A stretch of 64,000 nt of DNA, from positions 1,178,001 through 1,242,000 of the forward strand of contig NZ_FNCZ01000001.1 in NCBI RefSeq assembly GCF_900099995.1, read 5' to 3'. The notes under the pieces were generated by a model. That model saw only the letters and a program-made list of their open reading frames with translations, made no database searches and had not been told where the DNA came from. Source of the DNA: Winogradskyella thalassocola (GTDB taxonomy: Bacteria; Bacteroidota; Bacteroidia; Flavobacteriales; Flavobacteriaceae). Positions within the stretch are counted from its first letter, which is position 1. Every line of letters begins with the position of its first letter. Made by a program: the position numbers and the translations under genes. Shown piece by piece: positions 52,209-61,592 of this stretch.

Positions 52209-53060
52209 TTACAGTTCTAGTGGTTTTCCTTGCTGCTGTTTTTCGGGTTCAGGTAAAATTTCCATGTTGTCCCAAATCCCTGAAACGATCGTTTTTGCAT
52301 ACGATTCTGGAAGCAATCCGTTTAGCATTAATTTGTTAGTGAGCGTATGGTTATAGTCTAACTTACGAAAATTTACCTGTAAGGGTTTTACCGAATCCTC
52401 CAAAATAGCAAACCAAACATTCGATTTTCCATCATTAGCAGGCATACCAATCACACCAGGATTTATCCAAAGTTTATCGCTGTTTTTGTGTTCGAAAGGT
52501 AAACCACAATGACCAGCAATAATGATATCGCTTTCAGTAGCTTCAAAATTAGATTGCTTAGTTGCCCAAGGTGTCGATTTGAAAATAAATTCTGAAACAT
52601 TAAAATACGAACCATGAACTACAGTCACCTTCTGATTTTCAAATGTGAATTGTATATGATCTGGAAGCGTGTTAAGATAGTCAAGTGAATCTTTAGAGAG
52701 TTTACTTTTCGCATAAGGATACCATTGTTGTGAAAAACCATCGCATCGTGAACCTTCTCTAAAATCGCAACCGCAATCGTCTTCATCATCACGTAATTGT
52801 ATTTCTACATTACCAACAATACTTCTGGCATTCCAATTTTTAAATGTCTGAATGGTTTCTTCGGGTTGTGCGCAATAACCAATAATATCGCCAGTGCAAA
52901 GACAATTTTCAGGTGGAATACCTTCATGTTCTGCCACAGCAATTAATGCTTCAAGTGCTTGAAGATTACTGTAAACACCACCAAAGAGTAGTACTTTACC
53001 TGAAATTTTTCCTATGTCAACTATATTTTTATTCATAACATTTTCCACGAAAGTGGACAT
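52209..53060 (-). CDS. degenerate metallophosphoesterase-like protein
   Basis: 283 residues with a calcineurin-like fold, but several metal ligands have changed: the first motif reads FGGVYSNLQAL in place of DxHxNxxAL, the third reads GNVE in place of GNHE/D, and the last reads GHCG in place of GHTH. CTGDIIGY and VVHGSYF remain. A Cys-bearing stretch (DDCGCDFREGSRCDGF, about 96-111) is unusual. It is probably not a standard phosphoesterase; it may bind a different ligand, or a thiophilic species such as an arsenical (inference). It is 30 bp upstream of the rhodanese gene. Confidence 0.8.
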   Translation of the reverse strand: MSTFVENVMNKNIVDIGKISGKVLLFGGVYSNLQALEALIAVAEHEGIPPENCLCTGDIIGYCAQPEETIQTFKNWNARSIVGNVEIQLRDDEDDCGCDFREGSRCDGFSQQWYPYAKSKLSKDSLDYLNTLPDHIQFTFENQKVTVVHGSYFNVSEFIFKSTPWATKQSNFEATESDIIIAGHCGLPFEHKNSDKLWINPGVIGMPANDGKSNVWFAILEDSVKPLQVNFRKLDYNHTLTNKLMLNGLLPESYAKTIVSGIWDNMEILPEPEKQQQGKPLEL

Positions 53061-53061
53061 C

Positions 53062-54402
53062 TTATTTATTTGATTTCAACCATTTCGGTATGAAATATAA
53101 AATATTACAACTTAAAATTCCCCAAATATTCACCCAAAGTAAATCCGCATACTTACCTTCTGTAAAAATTAAGGCTTCCGGAAACACATTAAAAACCAAG
53201 GTAAATCCAAATACTAATCCGGTAATAACACTCAAATAGAAACTCATTTTGGGTACTTTAATGTTCCAAAACAGAAAGATGGGTGTTAAACCAATAACCA
53301 TGGTGCCAGATATGGTGGTTGCGGATAAAATTTCGGCTTCAAGAAAAACGGGTAGTGTGCCTAATATAGCAATAGCTGCCATGGATGCTCTACCGAAGGT
53401 GATATCGTTAACCATACCTAAATCAATCGCCAATAATTTTGAAAATGATGAAAACGTAGAGTCTAGTGTGGAAGCGGCTGAGGTAATCATTATAAAATTA
53501 ATGACTAATAAAATAACCACGCCAAAGGCTTTACCAACTTCTACGGCGGCTTGACCTTTAAAGCCTTGGGTTTGTGCATAGACGCCAATAACACTAAATA
53601 GTATAATACAAATAGCACCTAATAAACTTGCCCATAAAAAGCTTTTTCGGGTGACTTTTGGTGAACTAATAAAGGCTCTATCCGTTAAAACGGGATCGTG
53701 AAACGGATAACTAAAGGATTGGATAATAGCTGCGAAAAATAAATTTAAACCCAACTCAAAGCTCCACGTACCAGAAGTTACCACATCAGTAAAGCTAAAG
53801 GTTTCTATAGAAAAGATATTCCATAAAATTACCATGAGTAGAATACTAAACAATACCATTTGAATCACATCAGTAAAAATAGAACTGCTTAAGCCTCCTT
53901 TTATCGCATACGCTAGAGTCAAAATGGTAAAAACAATAATCGCCCAATAATAATTGGAACTGCCTGTTTCGCCAAAATAACTACCAATAACCATGATGTT
54001 ACTCCACACTTCATTAAACAACCTGATGGCAATCAATATAGAAAATAAAGCCATGGCTCCTTTTCCAAATTTGGTGGTTAAAAATTGATGAATACTTTTA
54101 AATCCACCAACTACGCGTATTTTGTAAATTAGTAAACCAGCGACAGCAAAGGATACATAATAACCAGCATAGGCAACACCACCAACAATACCAAAGTCTA
54201 AACCTAAATTGGCGGCGTTGGTAATGCTCTTGGCAAAAATCCAAGAAATGATAAGACTTCCAGTAAGCACTAAGCTGTTTGGTGCTTTCTTTTTATGAAC
54301 CGCCTTAAAAAATTCGTCTGTAGTTTTTGCTAATGGTGATAATAGAAAGAGTAGTAAACTCGATACGATTATCAAGGTCCATTGCCAGTTAATTATATCC
54401 AT
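53062..54402 (-). CDS. sodium/solute symporter (SSS family)
   Basis: 446 residues with about 12-13 hydrophobic segments and SSS-type motifs (YAGYYVSFAVAGLLIYKIR; YYWAIIVFTILTLAYAIKGG; FIMITSAASTLDSTFSSFSK with the sodium-site Ser/Thr). It sits in the inner membrane. The substrate is not predictable but, lying directly between the SusC/SusD genes and the metallophosphoesterase gene with gaps of 1 and 6 bp, it probably carries the compound taken in by the Sus pair. Confidence 0.88.
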   Translation of the reverse strand: MDIINWQWTLIIVSSLLLFLLSPLAKTTDEFFKAVHKKKAPNSLVLTGSLIISWIFAKSITNAANLGLDFGIVGGVAYAGYYVSFAVAGLLIYKIRVVGGFKSIHQFLTTKFGKGAMALFSILIAIRLFNEVWSNIMVIGSYFGETGSSNYYWAIIVFTILTLAYAIKGGLSSSIFTDVIQMVLFSILLMVILWNIFSIETFSFTDVVTSGTWSFELGLNLFFAAIIQSFSYPFHDPVLTDRAFISSPKVTRKSFLWASLLGAICIILFSVIGVYAQTQGFKGQAAVEVGKAFGVVILLVINFIMITSAASTLDSTFSSFSKLLAIDLGMVNDITFGRASMAAIAILGTLPVFLEAEILSATTISGTMVIGLTPIFLFWNIKVPKMSFYLSVITGLVFGFTLVFNVFPEALIFTEGKYADLLWVNIWGILSCNILYFIPKWLKSNK

Positions 54403-54408
54403 CTATGT

Positions 54409-55851
54409 TTATTCGTTCCACCAAACTGGCACGTTTATACTATTGTTGTCTGTTGCGGTTGCAGCAACACTGTAATTTTCAAAATTTAAAGCTGCCTCTT
54501 CAGCAGGATAAGGCATTCTAATCGGAATTAAATCATTGTTTAAACTCGCCGAAATGGTTTGTAGTTCGGGCAAACCTGTTCTTCGGTATTCTATCCAACC
54601 TTCATAACCATTAATGACATTAGCTATCCATTTCTGCGTTAAGATTTGTTCTATTGAATTTGACCCAAAAGCATCATAAGCCGCAGGACCAGTGAGGTAA
54701 TCTGCCGGTAATGCTGTGTTCCAATATTCAAAAGCTAAAGTGACTCCAGTATTATAAAGCGTTTGTGCATCTGCGTTGATAATGCCTTCGGCAGCCGCTT
54801 CGGCTAAGGCAAATTGCACTTCCCAGGCGGTAATAAAATTGGCGTCTAAAGTTGAAGTGTCTTCTCGAAAAGCAGTACTTGCTAAAGAATAATTAGCTAA
54901 AGCAATAGACGTTGAGGATGCGTCAATACCATTTAGTAAGCCATTGAATTCATTGGAAGTTGAATTGGAAAATGGTCGGAACAAACTTGAAAGTCGCGTA
55001 TCATTCAAACCCACTAAAATCGTTTCCATTGTTTCGGATAACACAAAATTGTTGAAATCACCAATGCGTAATTGAGCTAACCTAAAACTGTTTGGGTCTG
55101 TATTGGTAAAATTGAAAATAGCATTTTCACTGTTGGAAGTGATATAATTACCTTCATCAAAAAGGGATTGTAAATCATTAGAAACATCAATTTTATCAGA
55201 AATACGCACCAAATGTTTAATTTTTAAAGCATTCGCGAATTTTATCCAAGCCTCCAAATTGCCATTAAATAAAATATCTCCTTCTAACGGAATCACATCC
55301 GTATAGGCTTCAATAGCCGCAATGCCTTTATCTAAGTTGTCTAAAATGCCGTTTTCATTGAGGTAAATCTCTTCTTGCAAATCATATGCTGGTGTTACTG
55401 TGCCGTAAACGCCATTAAAAGCTTCAAAATAAGGCACATCTCCAAATAAATCGGTTAAACCAGCCGCCATATAAGCCTTAAGAATTAAAGCAGGGCCTTC
55501 GTAAACGGCAAAGGTTTCTATGGTTCTAGCTTTGTTGAGAATAATCTCATTATCTCTTAAATTGGTATAAAAAATAGGCCAAGGATTACCACCTAATTGT
55601 GGTGATTTTAGCGCATGTCTATCAAACAAATTAAAATCTAAAGCGGTTCTGTGTTGCGCTAATAAATCGCCAGCAACAAAACCTTCGTAGCTCATGTTTT
55701 CGCCAAAATCGTAAATCACTTGTCGCAGTAATAAGCTAGGCTGAACAGAACTTGGTGCATTTGGATTGGTATTAATGTCTTCAAAATCTTTGGTACAGCT
55801 TGTGGTGAACATCAAGCTTAAAACCGAAACGATATATATAATTTTTTTCAT
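54409..55851 (-). CDS. SusD/RagB-like nutrient-binding lipoprotein
   Basis: 480 residues from the ATG at 55851, which begins a proper lipoprotein signal (MFTTSCTKDF, Cys19); an earlier in-frame start at 55980 would run into the susC-like gene and bury the signal. Typical opening is FEDINTNPNAPSS. It belongs to the SusD-like/SusD_RagB lid group that caps a SusC channel at the cell surface. The ligand is unknown. It follows the susC-like gene after an 82-bp gap with a hairpin. Confidence 0.92.
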   Translation of the reverse strand: MKKIIYIVSVLSLMFTTSCTKDFEDINTNPNAPSSVQPSLLLRQVIYDFGENMSYEGFVAGDLLAQHRTALDFNLFDRHALKSPQLGGNPWPIFYTNLRDNEIILNKARTIETFAVYEGPALILKAYMAAGLTDLFGDVPYFEAFNGVYGTVTPAYDLQEEIYLNENGILDNLDKGIAAIEAYTDVIPLEGDILFNGNLEAWIKFANALKIKHLVRISDKIDVSNDLQSLFDEGNYITSNSENAIFNFTNTDPNSFRLAQLRIGDFNNFVLSETMETILVGLNDTRLSSLFRPFSNSTSNEFNGLLNGIDASSTSIALANYSLASTAFREDTSTLDANFITAWEVQFALAEAAAEGIINADAQTLYNTGVTLAFEYWNTALPADYLTGPAAYDAFGSNSIEQILTQKWIANVINGYEGWIEYRRTGLPELQTISASLNNDLIPIRMPYPAEEAALNFENYSVAATATDNNSINVPVWWNE

Positions 55852-55868
55852 TGAAAATTTTATTTTCA

Positions 55869-55886
55869 TTCCCTTAAAAAAGGGAA
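55869..55886. repeat. hairpin between the susC-like and susD-like genes
   Basis: TTCCCTT, four A, AAGGGAA: a perfect 7-bp stem in the 82-bp gap. It resembles the TTCCCGT repeat at 62382 in form. It may moderate read-through from susC to susD or protect the susD mRNA. Confidence 0.5.
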
Positions 55887-55933
55887 GTTTATTATTTTGT
55901 TCACTATTCTTGAGATTCTCATTGTTGTGAGAA

Positions 55934-58900
55934 CTAGAAATTAAATCCGGCTTTAAAACCAATACTTCGTGTGGTCGCATAACTCATATCTTCTACACCA
56001 CTTACAAAAGCATTCCCTTGAACCGCTAATTGTTCTGGGTCAAAATGCGGATTCTCAGTAATGGCAAATAGATTATTTCCAACTAAGGAAAGGCTTAAAT
56101 CAGCACCTTCTTTCAATCCTAAAAAGCCATCTTTTATATTGAATGTATAGCCAACGGAAAACTGACGTAGCTTTAAAAAGGAAGCGTCGTAAACGTTGTT
56201 TTCTTCGTGATTTCTATCGTAAAACTGTCGGTAATAACTTTCTGCCGAAACCGCAACGGTATTTGCCTGTCCTGTGTTTATGTTAACACCTTGTGCCACA
56301 ATACCAGCATCTGGCCTATAACTGGTTTCGGCTAATTGACCACCAACATTTCCTAAAGCGCGTGTTCTCGAAACAATTTCGCCTCCTTGTCTCCAATCGA
56401 ATAAAAAACTCATATTCCAATTTTTATAATTGAAATTGTTACTCCAGCCTAAAGTGAAATCCGGATTGTAATTTCCTAATTTTTTTAAATCATTATCTGC
56501 GATAAATTGACCTTCATCATCAATTAGAAATTCGCCATTGTCGTTTTTTTTATAACCTGTTCCATAGAAATCACCAACACGTCCTCCTTCTTCCACCTGA
56601 AACCAAACGGTTTGGTTGGCACTATCATAAATTCTACTGTAAGCCAATGTTAATCTGCCATCGGCTTGCGGTAAATCTTTAATTACAGAACGGTTGGTTG
56701 TGAAGTTGAAAGTGCTATTCCAATTAAAATGATCGGTTTGAATAGGTGTGATCCCTAAAATAATTTCTACACCTTGCGTATTTACTTTTCCGCCATTAAC
56801 CACTTGCTGATTGTAGCCCGAAGAAATAGCCACAGGTAATGAGATAATTTGATCTTCGGTATTGGCATTGTAATAGGTAACGTCTAATCGCAATTTATTT
56901 TCAAAAAAGCGCAGGTCTGTACCAAATTCATAAGAGGTGGTGCGTTCTGGTTTTAAGTTGGCATTTGGGATAAAATTTTGATCGCTAAATGTGGGTTGAC
57001 TATTATAAGGGGTTTGCGATACAAAAGTACCAGAAGTTTGGTAAGCGCTTGTGTCGTTTCCAACTTGTGCCACACTCGCTCGTAGTTTTGCAAAAGATAT
57101 GGCAGTTGGTAATTCCACAACATTAGATAGTATAAAACTAGAAGAGACAGAAGGGTAGAAAAACGAGGTACCATCGACAGAAAAAGGTGTGGCTAAAGCA
57201 CTAGACCAATCATTCCGTCCTGTAATATCTAAGAATAAAAAGTCTTTATAGCCCAGTTTTGTAATACCATAAAATGAATTGATACGCTTTTCACTTTTAA
57301 ATTGAAATACTTCAATAGGTGATGCTGCATTGTTTAAATTGTAAATTCCGGGTTGTGCTAAATTAACCGTTTGTGATTGTTTAGTTGATGCGGTTTGGTT
57401 CAATCTATTTCCTCCTAAAAAGACATCAAGTGAAAAGTCTTTAAACTGATTGTTGTAGTTGATGAGAAAGTCGGTGTTAATCTCTCTAAACATCACATCA
57501 TGCTCGGCATAAGCACCGTTATTGAAACGATTACTACTGTATGCTCTGCGTAATTCACGCTTTTCAGTACTATAATCCATCCCTGTTCTTAAGGATATGC
57601 TTAAGTTTTTAGTCAGTTCTTGTGTAATGGATAGATTTCCAAAAATACGATCGCGATTAAAGGAATTGGTATTCTCATTTAGAATGAAATACGGATTGTC
57701 AAAAAAGGTGTAGTTAAATGAATATTGTTGTGTGCCTTCTAAACCAGGTTGCCAATAATTTTTAAGATTTTCAATATTTAAAGAACGAGGTCCCCAAGCT
57801 ACTAAAGAGTAATTTGCGTTTTCACTTCCGTAACCATTGGATGGTCTATTGTCGCTACTAGAATTTATGTAGCTAAAAGATGAATTGATTTCGGTATTGT
57901 CACTTGGCTTAAAGTTTAATTTAGCAGCAATGGTTTGGCGGTCTAAATTCACGCCAGGAATGATCGATTCACTTCTCAAATCGGTAAAAGACAATCGGTA
58001 ATTACCGGAATCAAATCCATTAGAAACTGAAATATTATTAATGGTTGTAACACCAGTTTCATAAAAATCTTTTAAGTTGTCCGGATTCGATTTAAAAGGT
58101 GTTGCTGTGATTTCTAAACCATCGTAAAGCGCAGTATCTCCACCTCTAACAAAAGTGCCATTTGGTAATTGCACAGGACTATCAAATTGCGGAATTAACA
58201 AACCCGTGTCTAATCGTGGTCCCCAAGAATAGGTGATGTTGTCGTTAATTCCGCCGCCAAGGCCATCACTATATTCAAACTGACCCGAATTTCCTTGACC
58301 GTAAGAATTTTGAAAATCGGGTAATTTAAAAGCAGTGTCTACAAAAAGAGAGGAATTAAAACTGATGCCTAAACCTCTTTTGTTTTTGCCGTTTTTGGTT
58401 TCAATAACGATAACACCATTCGACGCTCTTGTGCCATATAATGCTGCGGCACTTGGACCTTTTAAAACGGTAACAGAGCCAATATCATCAGGATTGACTT
58501 CCATGGCGCCATTACCAAAATCAATTTCTTGAAATCCGGCTGCAGCTTCGTTTGTGAAATTAAAAACCGTTTCATTATTTATAGGGACACCATCAACTAC
58601 AAATAAAGGATTGTTGTTAGAAAAGGACGCTTCGCCTCGAATCGTAATTTTGGAAGAAGAACCAACACCTGTGGCGCCTTGCGTTACGGTAACTCCGGCT
58701 AATTTACCTTGTAGGTTGTCTAGAAAGTTCACCGTTTTTACTTCCGTTAATTTTTTAGCAGAAATGGCTTGAACTGCGTAACCCAATTCTTTGGTGTCCC
58801 GTTCTAAACCTAAGGCAGTAATGACCACTTCGTCTAAAGCTGCGGAATCTTCTTCAAGTGCAATATTGATTATAGTTGTATTACCAACACTAATGGTTTG

Positions 58901-59128
58901 GGTTTTAAAACCTAAAAAGGAAAAAGTAAGTTGTTCGGTACTTGAGTTGACGACAATGCTATATGTGCCTTGCTCGTCTGTTGTTGTTCCATTGCCATTG
59001 TTAGATGAGATGTTTACAAACGGTAAAGGTGTGTTTGAAACGGCATCGGTGACGGTTCCAGTAATTGTAATTTGCGCATTGCCCAATAGACATAAGCATA
59101 GCAGTAAGCATGAGTAAATGTACTTCAT
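55934..59128 (-). CDS. SusC/RagA-like TonB-dependent outer membrane transporter
   Basis: 1064 residues: signal peptide (cleavage after GNAQ), CarboxypepD_reg domain (ITGTVTDAVSNTPLPFVNIS), TonB box region (ALDEVVITALG), plug (LQGKLAGVTVTQGATGVG, FVVDGVPINN) and a 22-strand barrel ending in KAGFNF. It imports a substrate bound by the partner SusD protein, using TonB energy. No glycoside hydrolase is in the locus, so a small molecule (for example an arsenical-sugar precursor or peptide) is as likely as a glycan. No -7 box was recognised in the 89 bp upstream. Confidence 0.95.
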   Translation of the reverse strand: MKYIYSCLLLCLCLLGNAQITITGTVTDAVSNTPLPFVNISSNNGNGTTTDEQGTYSIVVNSSTEQLTFSFLGFKTQTISVGNTTIINIALEEDSAALDEVVITALGLERDTKELGYAVQAISAKKLTEVKTVNFLDNLQGKLAGVTVTQGATGVGSSSKITIRGEASFSNNNPLFVVDGVPINNETVFNFTNEAAAGFQEIDFGNGAMEVNPDDIGSVTVLKGPSAAALYGTRASNGVIVIETKNGKNKRGLGISFNSSLFVDTAFKLPDFQNSYGQGNSGQFEYSDGLGGGINDNITYSWGPRLDTGLLIPQFDSPVQLPNGTFVRGGDTALYDGLEITATPFKSNPDNLKDFYETGVTTINNISVSNGFDSGNYRLSFTDLRSESIIPGVNLDRQTIAAKLNFKPSDNTEINSSFSYINSSSDNRPSNGYGSENANYSLVAWGPRSLNIENLKNYWQPGLEGTQQYSFNYTFFDNPYFILNENTNSFNRDRIFGNLSITQELTKNLSISLRTGMDYSTEKRELRRAYSSNRFNNGAYAEHDVMFREINTDFLINYNNQFKDFSLDVFLGGNRLNQTASTKQSQTVNLAQPGIYNLNNAASPIEVFQFKSEKRINSFYGITKLGYKDFLFLDITGRNDWSSALATPFSVDGTSFFYPSVSSSFILSNVVELPTAISFAKLRASVAQVGNDTSAYQTSGTFVSQTPYNSQPTFSDQNFIPNANLKPERTTSYEFGTDLRFFENKLRLDVTYYNANTEDQIISLPVAISSGYNQQVVNGGKVNTQGVEIILGITPIQTDHFNWNSTFNFTTNRSVIKDLPQADGRLTLAYSRIYDSANQTVWFQVEEGGRVGDFYGTGYKKNDNGEFLIDDEGQFIADNDLKKLGNYNPDFTLGWSNNFNYKNWNMSFLFDWRQGGEIVSRTRALGNVGGQLAETSYRPDAGIVAQGVNINTGQANTVAVSAESYYRQFYDRNHEENNVYDASFLKLRQFSVGYTFNIKDGFLGLKEGADLSLSLVGNNLFAITENPHFDPEQLAVQGNAFVSGVEDMSYATTRSIGFKAGFNF

Positions 59129-59217
59129 ATCACGACCACAAAACGTGGCAATTTTTTAAGATGTGAGAATCGTTAGTTGTAAAAATTCTTGGACTTTAAT
59201 AGCGTTAAAATCCCTCT

Positions 59218-59898
59218 TTATAGATGAAGTGATATTGGTGAGCCTTTGTTGTATGGTGATTCAAAGACTGTAGCATATTGAAAAACGGAAGCAGACGTTA
59301 CAATGGTCTTAATTGTTTTTCGAAGTATTAATAGCAATCGTTTTATCTTAAAATCTAAAGTTTTAAAACTTTCTAAAACGGAGTCGATATCGGAAACATC
59401 ATCAATATCTGTGAGTATTTCTAAATAAGAAACACTTTCGTTTTGATGTTGTAATTCGGTATTTAAACGCTGTCTTAATTTAGAAGTTTGCCAAGGTAAA
59501 TTCTGGAAACTAGTTTTATTGAAATGTGTTTTTTTGAAACCCATTAAATAAAAACCACCATCGGTTGAAGGTCCTAAAACATAGTCTGAAGTTGCTAAGT
59601 TTTGAGTCGCCTTTAGAATATGATTGGCCCTAAGATGAGGTATGTCGTTTCCGAGAGAAATAACATGTTCAAAGCCTTTATTAAAAACAGCTTCAATGGC
59701 ATTAGTAAAGCGCTCGCCAAATGAACTACCTATTTGTTCTTTTTCGGAAAAATGAAAATAAGGTAAATTCGTTTTCTTAACCGTTTTTACAGTATCAGAA
59801 TCAAGCAAATTAAAGAAGTCAGAAGAAGAAATTGATTTTGAAGTCAATTCTTTTTCTGCAGAATTTGCAAAGATTAATATGGCGGTTTTAGTCTTCAT
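59218..59898 (-). CDS. second DUF2064 glycosyltransferase-like protein (TIGR04282-related)
   Basis: 226 residues. The C-terminal half has the family blocks SFGERFTNAIE, ISLGNDIPHL and LGPSTDGGFYLMG. The N-terminal nucleotide loop (AILIFANSAEKEL) lacks the KTRL pattern of the first copy at 51062, so the two paralogues probably use different donors or acceptors. It lies between ArsS and the susC-like gene and is flanked on its 5' side by a long inverted repeat. Confidence 0.8.
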   Translation of the reverse strand: MKTKTAILIFANSAEKELTSKSISSSDFFNLLDSDTVKTVKKTNLPYFHFSEKEQIGSSFGERFTNAIEAVFNKGFEHVISLGNDIPHLRANHILKATQNLATSDYVLGPSTDGGFYLMGFKKTHFNKTSFQNLPWQTSKLRQRLNTELQHQNESVSYLEILTDIDDVSDIDSVLESFKTLDFKIKRLLLILRKTIKTIVTSASVFQYATVFESPYNKGSPISLHL

Positions 59899-59903
59899 TA
59901 TTT

Positions 59904-59964
59904 ATTCCTGCGAAGGCAGAAATCTTAATTGGTTTAAATCTAAGATTCCTGCCTTCGCAGGAAT
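59904..59964. repeat. long inverted repeat (ATTCCTGCGAAGGCAG family)
   Basis: Two 24-base arms at 59904-59927 and 59941-59964, complementary except at one position, around a 13-base loop. Each arm also contains its own short palindrome. It sits in the 70-bp gap between the ArsS gene and the second DUF2064 gene, where it could terminate or attenuate the transcript. A degenerate relative is at 50143. Confidence 0.8.
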
Positions 59965-59968
59965 TTTG

Positions 59969-61024
59969 TTATGCTACAACACCTTGACAGCTACTTCCTG
60001 CACCAGCAGTACAACCATAACAGTGCTGTGAAATGACGATGTTTCGTCCTTCTAATAATTCTTCGTTAAATTCAGATATGTGTCTCGACTTACTATTTAC
60101 AGGCAATTCTAACATTTGGTTAAAATCGCAATCAAATAAATAACCATCCCAACTAATAGATAAGGTATTGGTACACATCACGTTTTCTACAGCAGCCGGA
60201 TTATAAGCTTCCACTAAAGAATACATATAATCTTCGTAGTTTTCTGAAGCGATTAAATAATCTAAGAATCGTGCGATAGGTAAATTTGTAATGGCAAATA
60301 GATTATGAAATTCAATTCCGAAATCGTCCATCAATGCCTTTTTGAAATCCTTTTCCATCGCAACTTGATCACCTGGTAAAAAGGCTCCAGACGGATTGTA
60401 AACCAAATCTAATTTTAAGTCACTTCCAGGCATTCCATAACCTACAGCATTTAATTCTTGTAAGGCTTTTATAGATTTATCAAAAACACCATCTCCACGT
60501 TGTTTATCCGTTTTTCCACGTGTCCAATGCGGCATAGAACTTACCACGTGTACATTGTGTTTTTTAAAGAATTCTGGTAAATCGTAATATTTTTTATTGG
60601 CTCTAATAATAGTTAAATTAGAACGTACTATAAAATCTGTAATACCAACCTTTGAAGCTTCTTCTACAAACCATCTAAAATCAGGATTCATTTCTGGTGC
60701 TCCACCAGTTAAATCTAGCGTGTGTGCTCCAGAATTTTTAATCACCTCAAGACATTGTCTCATGGTGTCTCTCGTCATAATTTCTTTTCGGTCCGGACCA
60801 GCATCTACGTGGCAATGATCACAAACTTGGTTACACATGTAACCTACATTAATCTGTAGAATTTCTAGTTTTTTTGCTTTAATAGGAAATTGACTCGTTT
60901 CTGAAATCTTATCTTTAAAGGTTGGTAATTCACCAGTTTTAAAGATACCATTAGAGAGTATTTCTATTTGTTTATTGCTTTGAGCTAAATCGCTTCCTAA
61001 TTTTTGTAGGGACTTTGTTGCCAT
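59969..61024 (-). CDS. arsS: arsenosugar biosynthesis radical SAM protein ArsS
   Basis: 351 residues. The radical SAM cluster is Cys64-x3-Cys68-x2-Cys71 (YMCNQVCDHCHVDAGP), followed by LDLTGGAPEMNP. The C-terminal DUF3641 region has further Cys for an auxiliary cluster (MCTNTL, FDCDFNQ, HCYGCTAGAGSSC). ArsS adds a 5'-deoxyadenosyl group to a dimethylated arsenical, the first committed step to arsenosugars. Some members contain selenocysteine; here all positions are Cys and no in-frame TGA was seen. It is 56 bp after the CMD-family gene. Confidence 0.93.
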   Translation of the reverse strand: MATKSLQKLGSDLAQSNKQIEILSNGIFKTGELPTFKDKISETSQFPIKAKKLEILQINVGYMCNQVCDHCHVDAGPDRKEIMTRDTMRQCLEVIKNSGAHTLDLTGGAPEMNPDFRWFVEEASKVGITDFIVRSNLTIIRANKKYYDLPEFFKKHNVHVVSSMPHWTRGKTDKQRGDGVFDKSIKALQELNAVGYGMPGSDLKLDLVYNPSGAFLPGDQVAMEKDFKKALMDDFGIEFHNLFAITNLPIARFLDYLIASENYEDYMYSLVEAYNPAAVENVMCTNTLSISWDGYLFDCDFNQMLELPVNSKSRHISEFNEELLEGRNIVISQHCYGCTAGAGSSCQGVVA

Positions 61025-61080
61025 TAATCGTTTCTCTTGTTTGTAATTCTTACGAAATTAATGCGGTTGAGGTTTTTATC

Positions 61081-61416
61081 TTAACCGTCTAATTTGTTAA
61101 CTTTATTCATCATTTGGACACCATGTACTAAAGTGGCTCCGCTTTTTATTGCTGCACCAACATGTATGGCTTCCATCATTTGCTCTTTAGTAATGCCACG
61201 TTGCAAAGTGTCTTTTGTGTAGGCATCTATACAATATGGGCATTGTTCTGTATGTGCTACTGCTAAAGCTATGAGTGATTTTTCACGAGCCGTTAAAGCG
61301 CCTTCCTCAAATACTTTTCCGTAATAGTCAAAGAATTTAGTTCCTAATTCTTCACTCCATTCCGTGATTTTTCCAAATTTGCGTAAATCCGCAGCATCGT
61401 AATATGGTTTCGACAT
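61081..61416 (-). CDS. arsenosugar-associated AhpD/CMD-like protein
   Basis: 111 residues, carboxymuconolactone decarboxylase/AhpD fold. The redox pair Cys59-Cys62 (HTEQCPYCIDAYTK) is intact. This small family accompanies ArsS genes, and in some bacteria the first Cys is selenocysteine. It probably acts as a thiol peroxidase or reductase for the arsenical. It is the first gene of the minus-strand run. Confidence 0.92.
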   Translation of the reverse strand: MSKPYYDAADLRKFGKITEWSEELGTKFFDYYGKVFEEGALTAREKSLIALAVAHTEQCPYCIDAYTKDTLQRGITKEQMMEAIHVGAAIKSGATLVHGVQMMNKVNKLDG

Positions 61417-61592
61417 AAAATTATTTTTTGATTTAGAAAAATCAATATAACGATTAAGTCGAAGTTAAATCTTAAAGATTACAGAAAATTTTAAAAGATT
61501 GATTTCTATTAAAAGGTTTGACGCTAGTTTTAAAAATAGAAAATCATTTAAGTCAAAAAACCTTACTTTTAAATTCTCTTTTTTTATTAGAA

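Noticed and set aside
55852-55980. Longer N-terminus for the SusD-like protein
   Set aside because: It would overlap the susC-like gene and place 43 residues ahead of a perfect lipoprotein signal.
59969-61416. Selenoprotein forms of ArsS and the CMD-like partner
   Set aside because: The positions that can be selenocysteine in some relatives are encoded as Cys, with no in-frame TGA.
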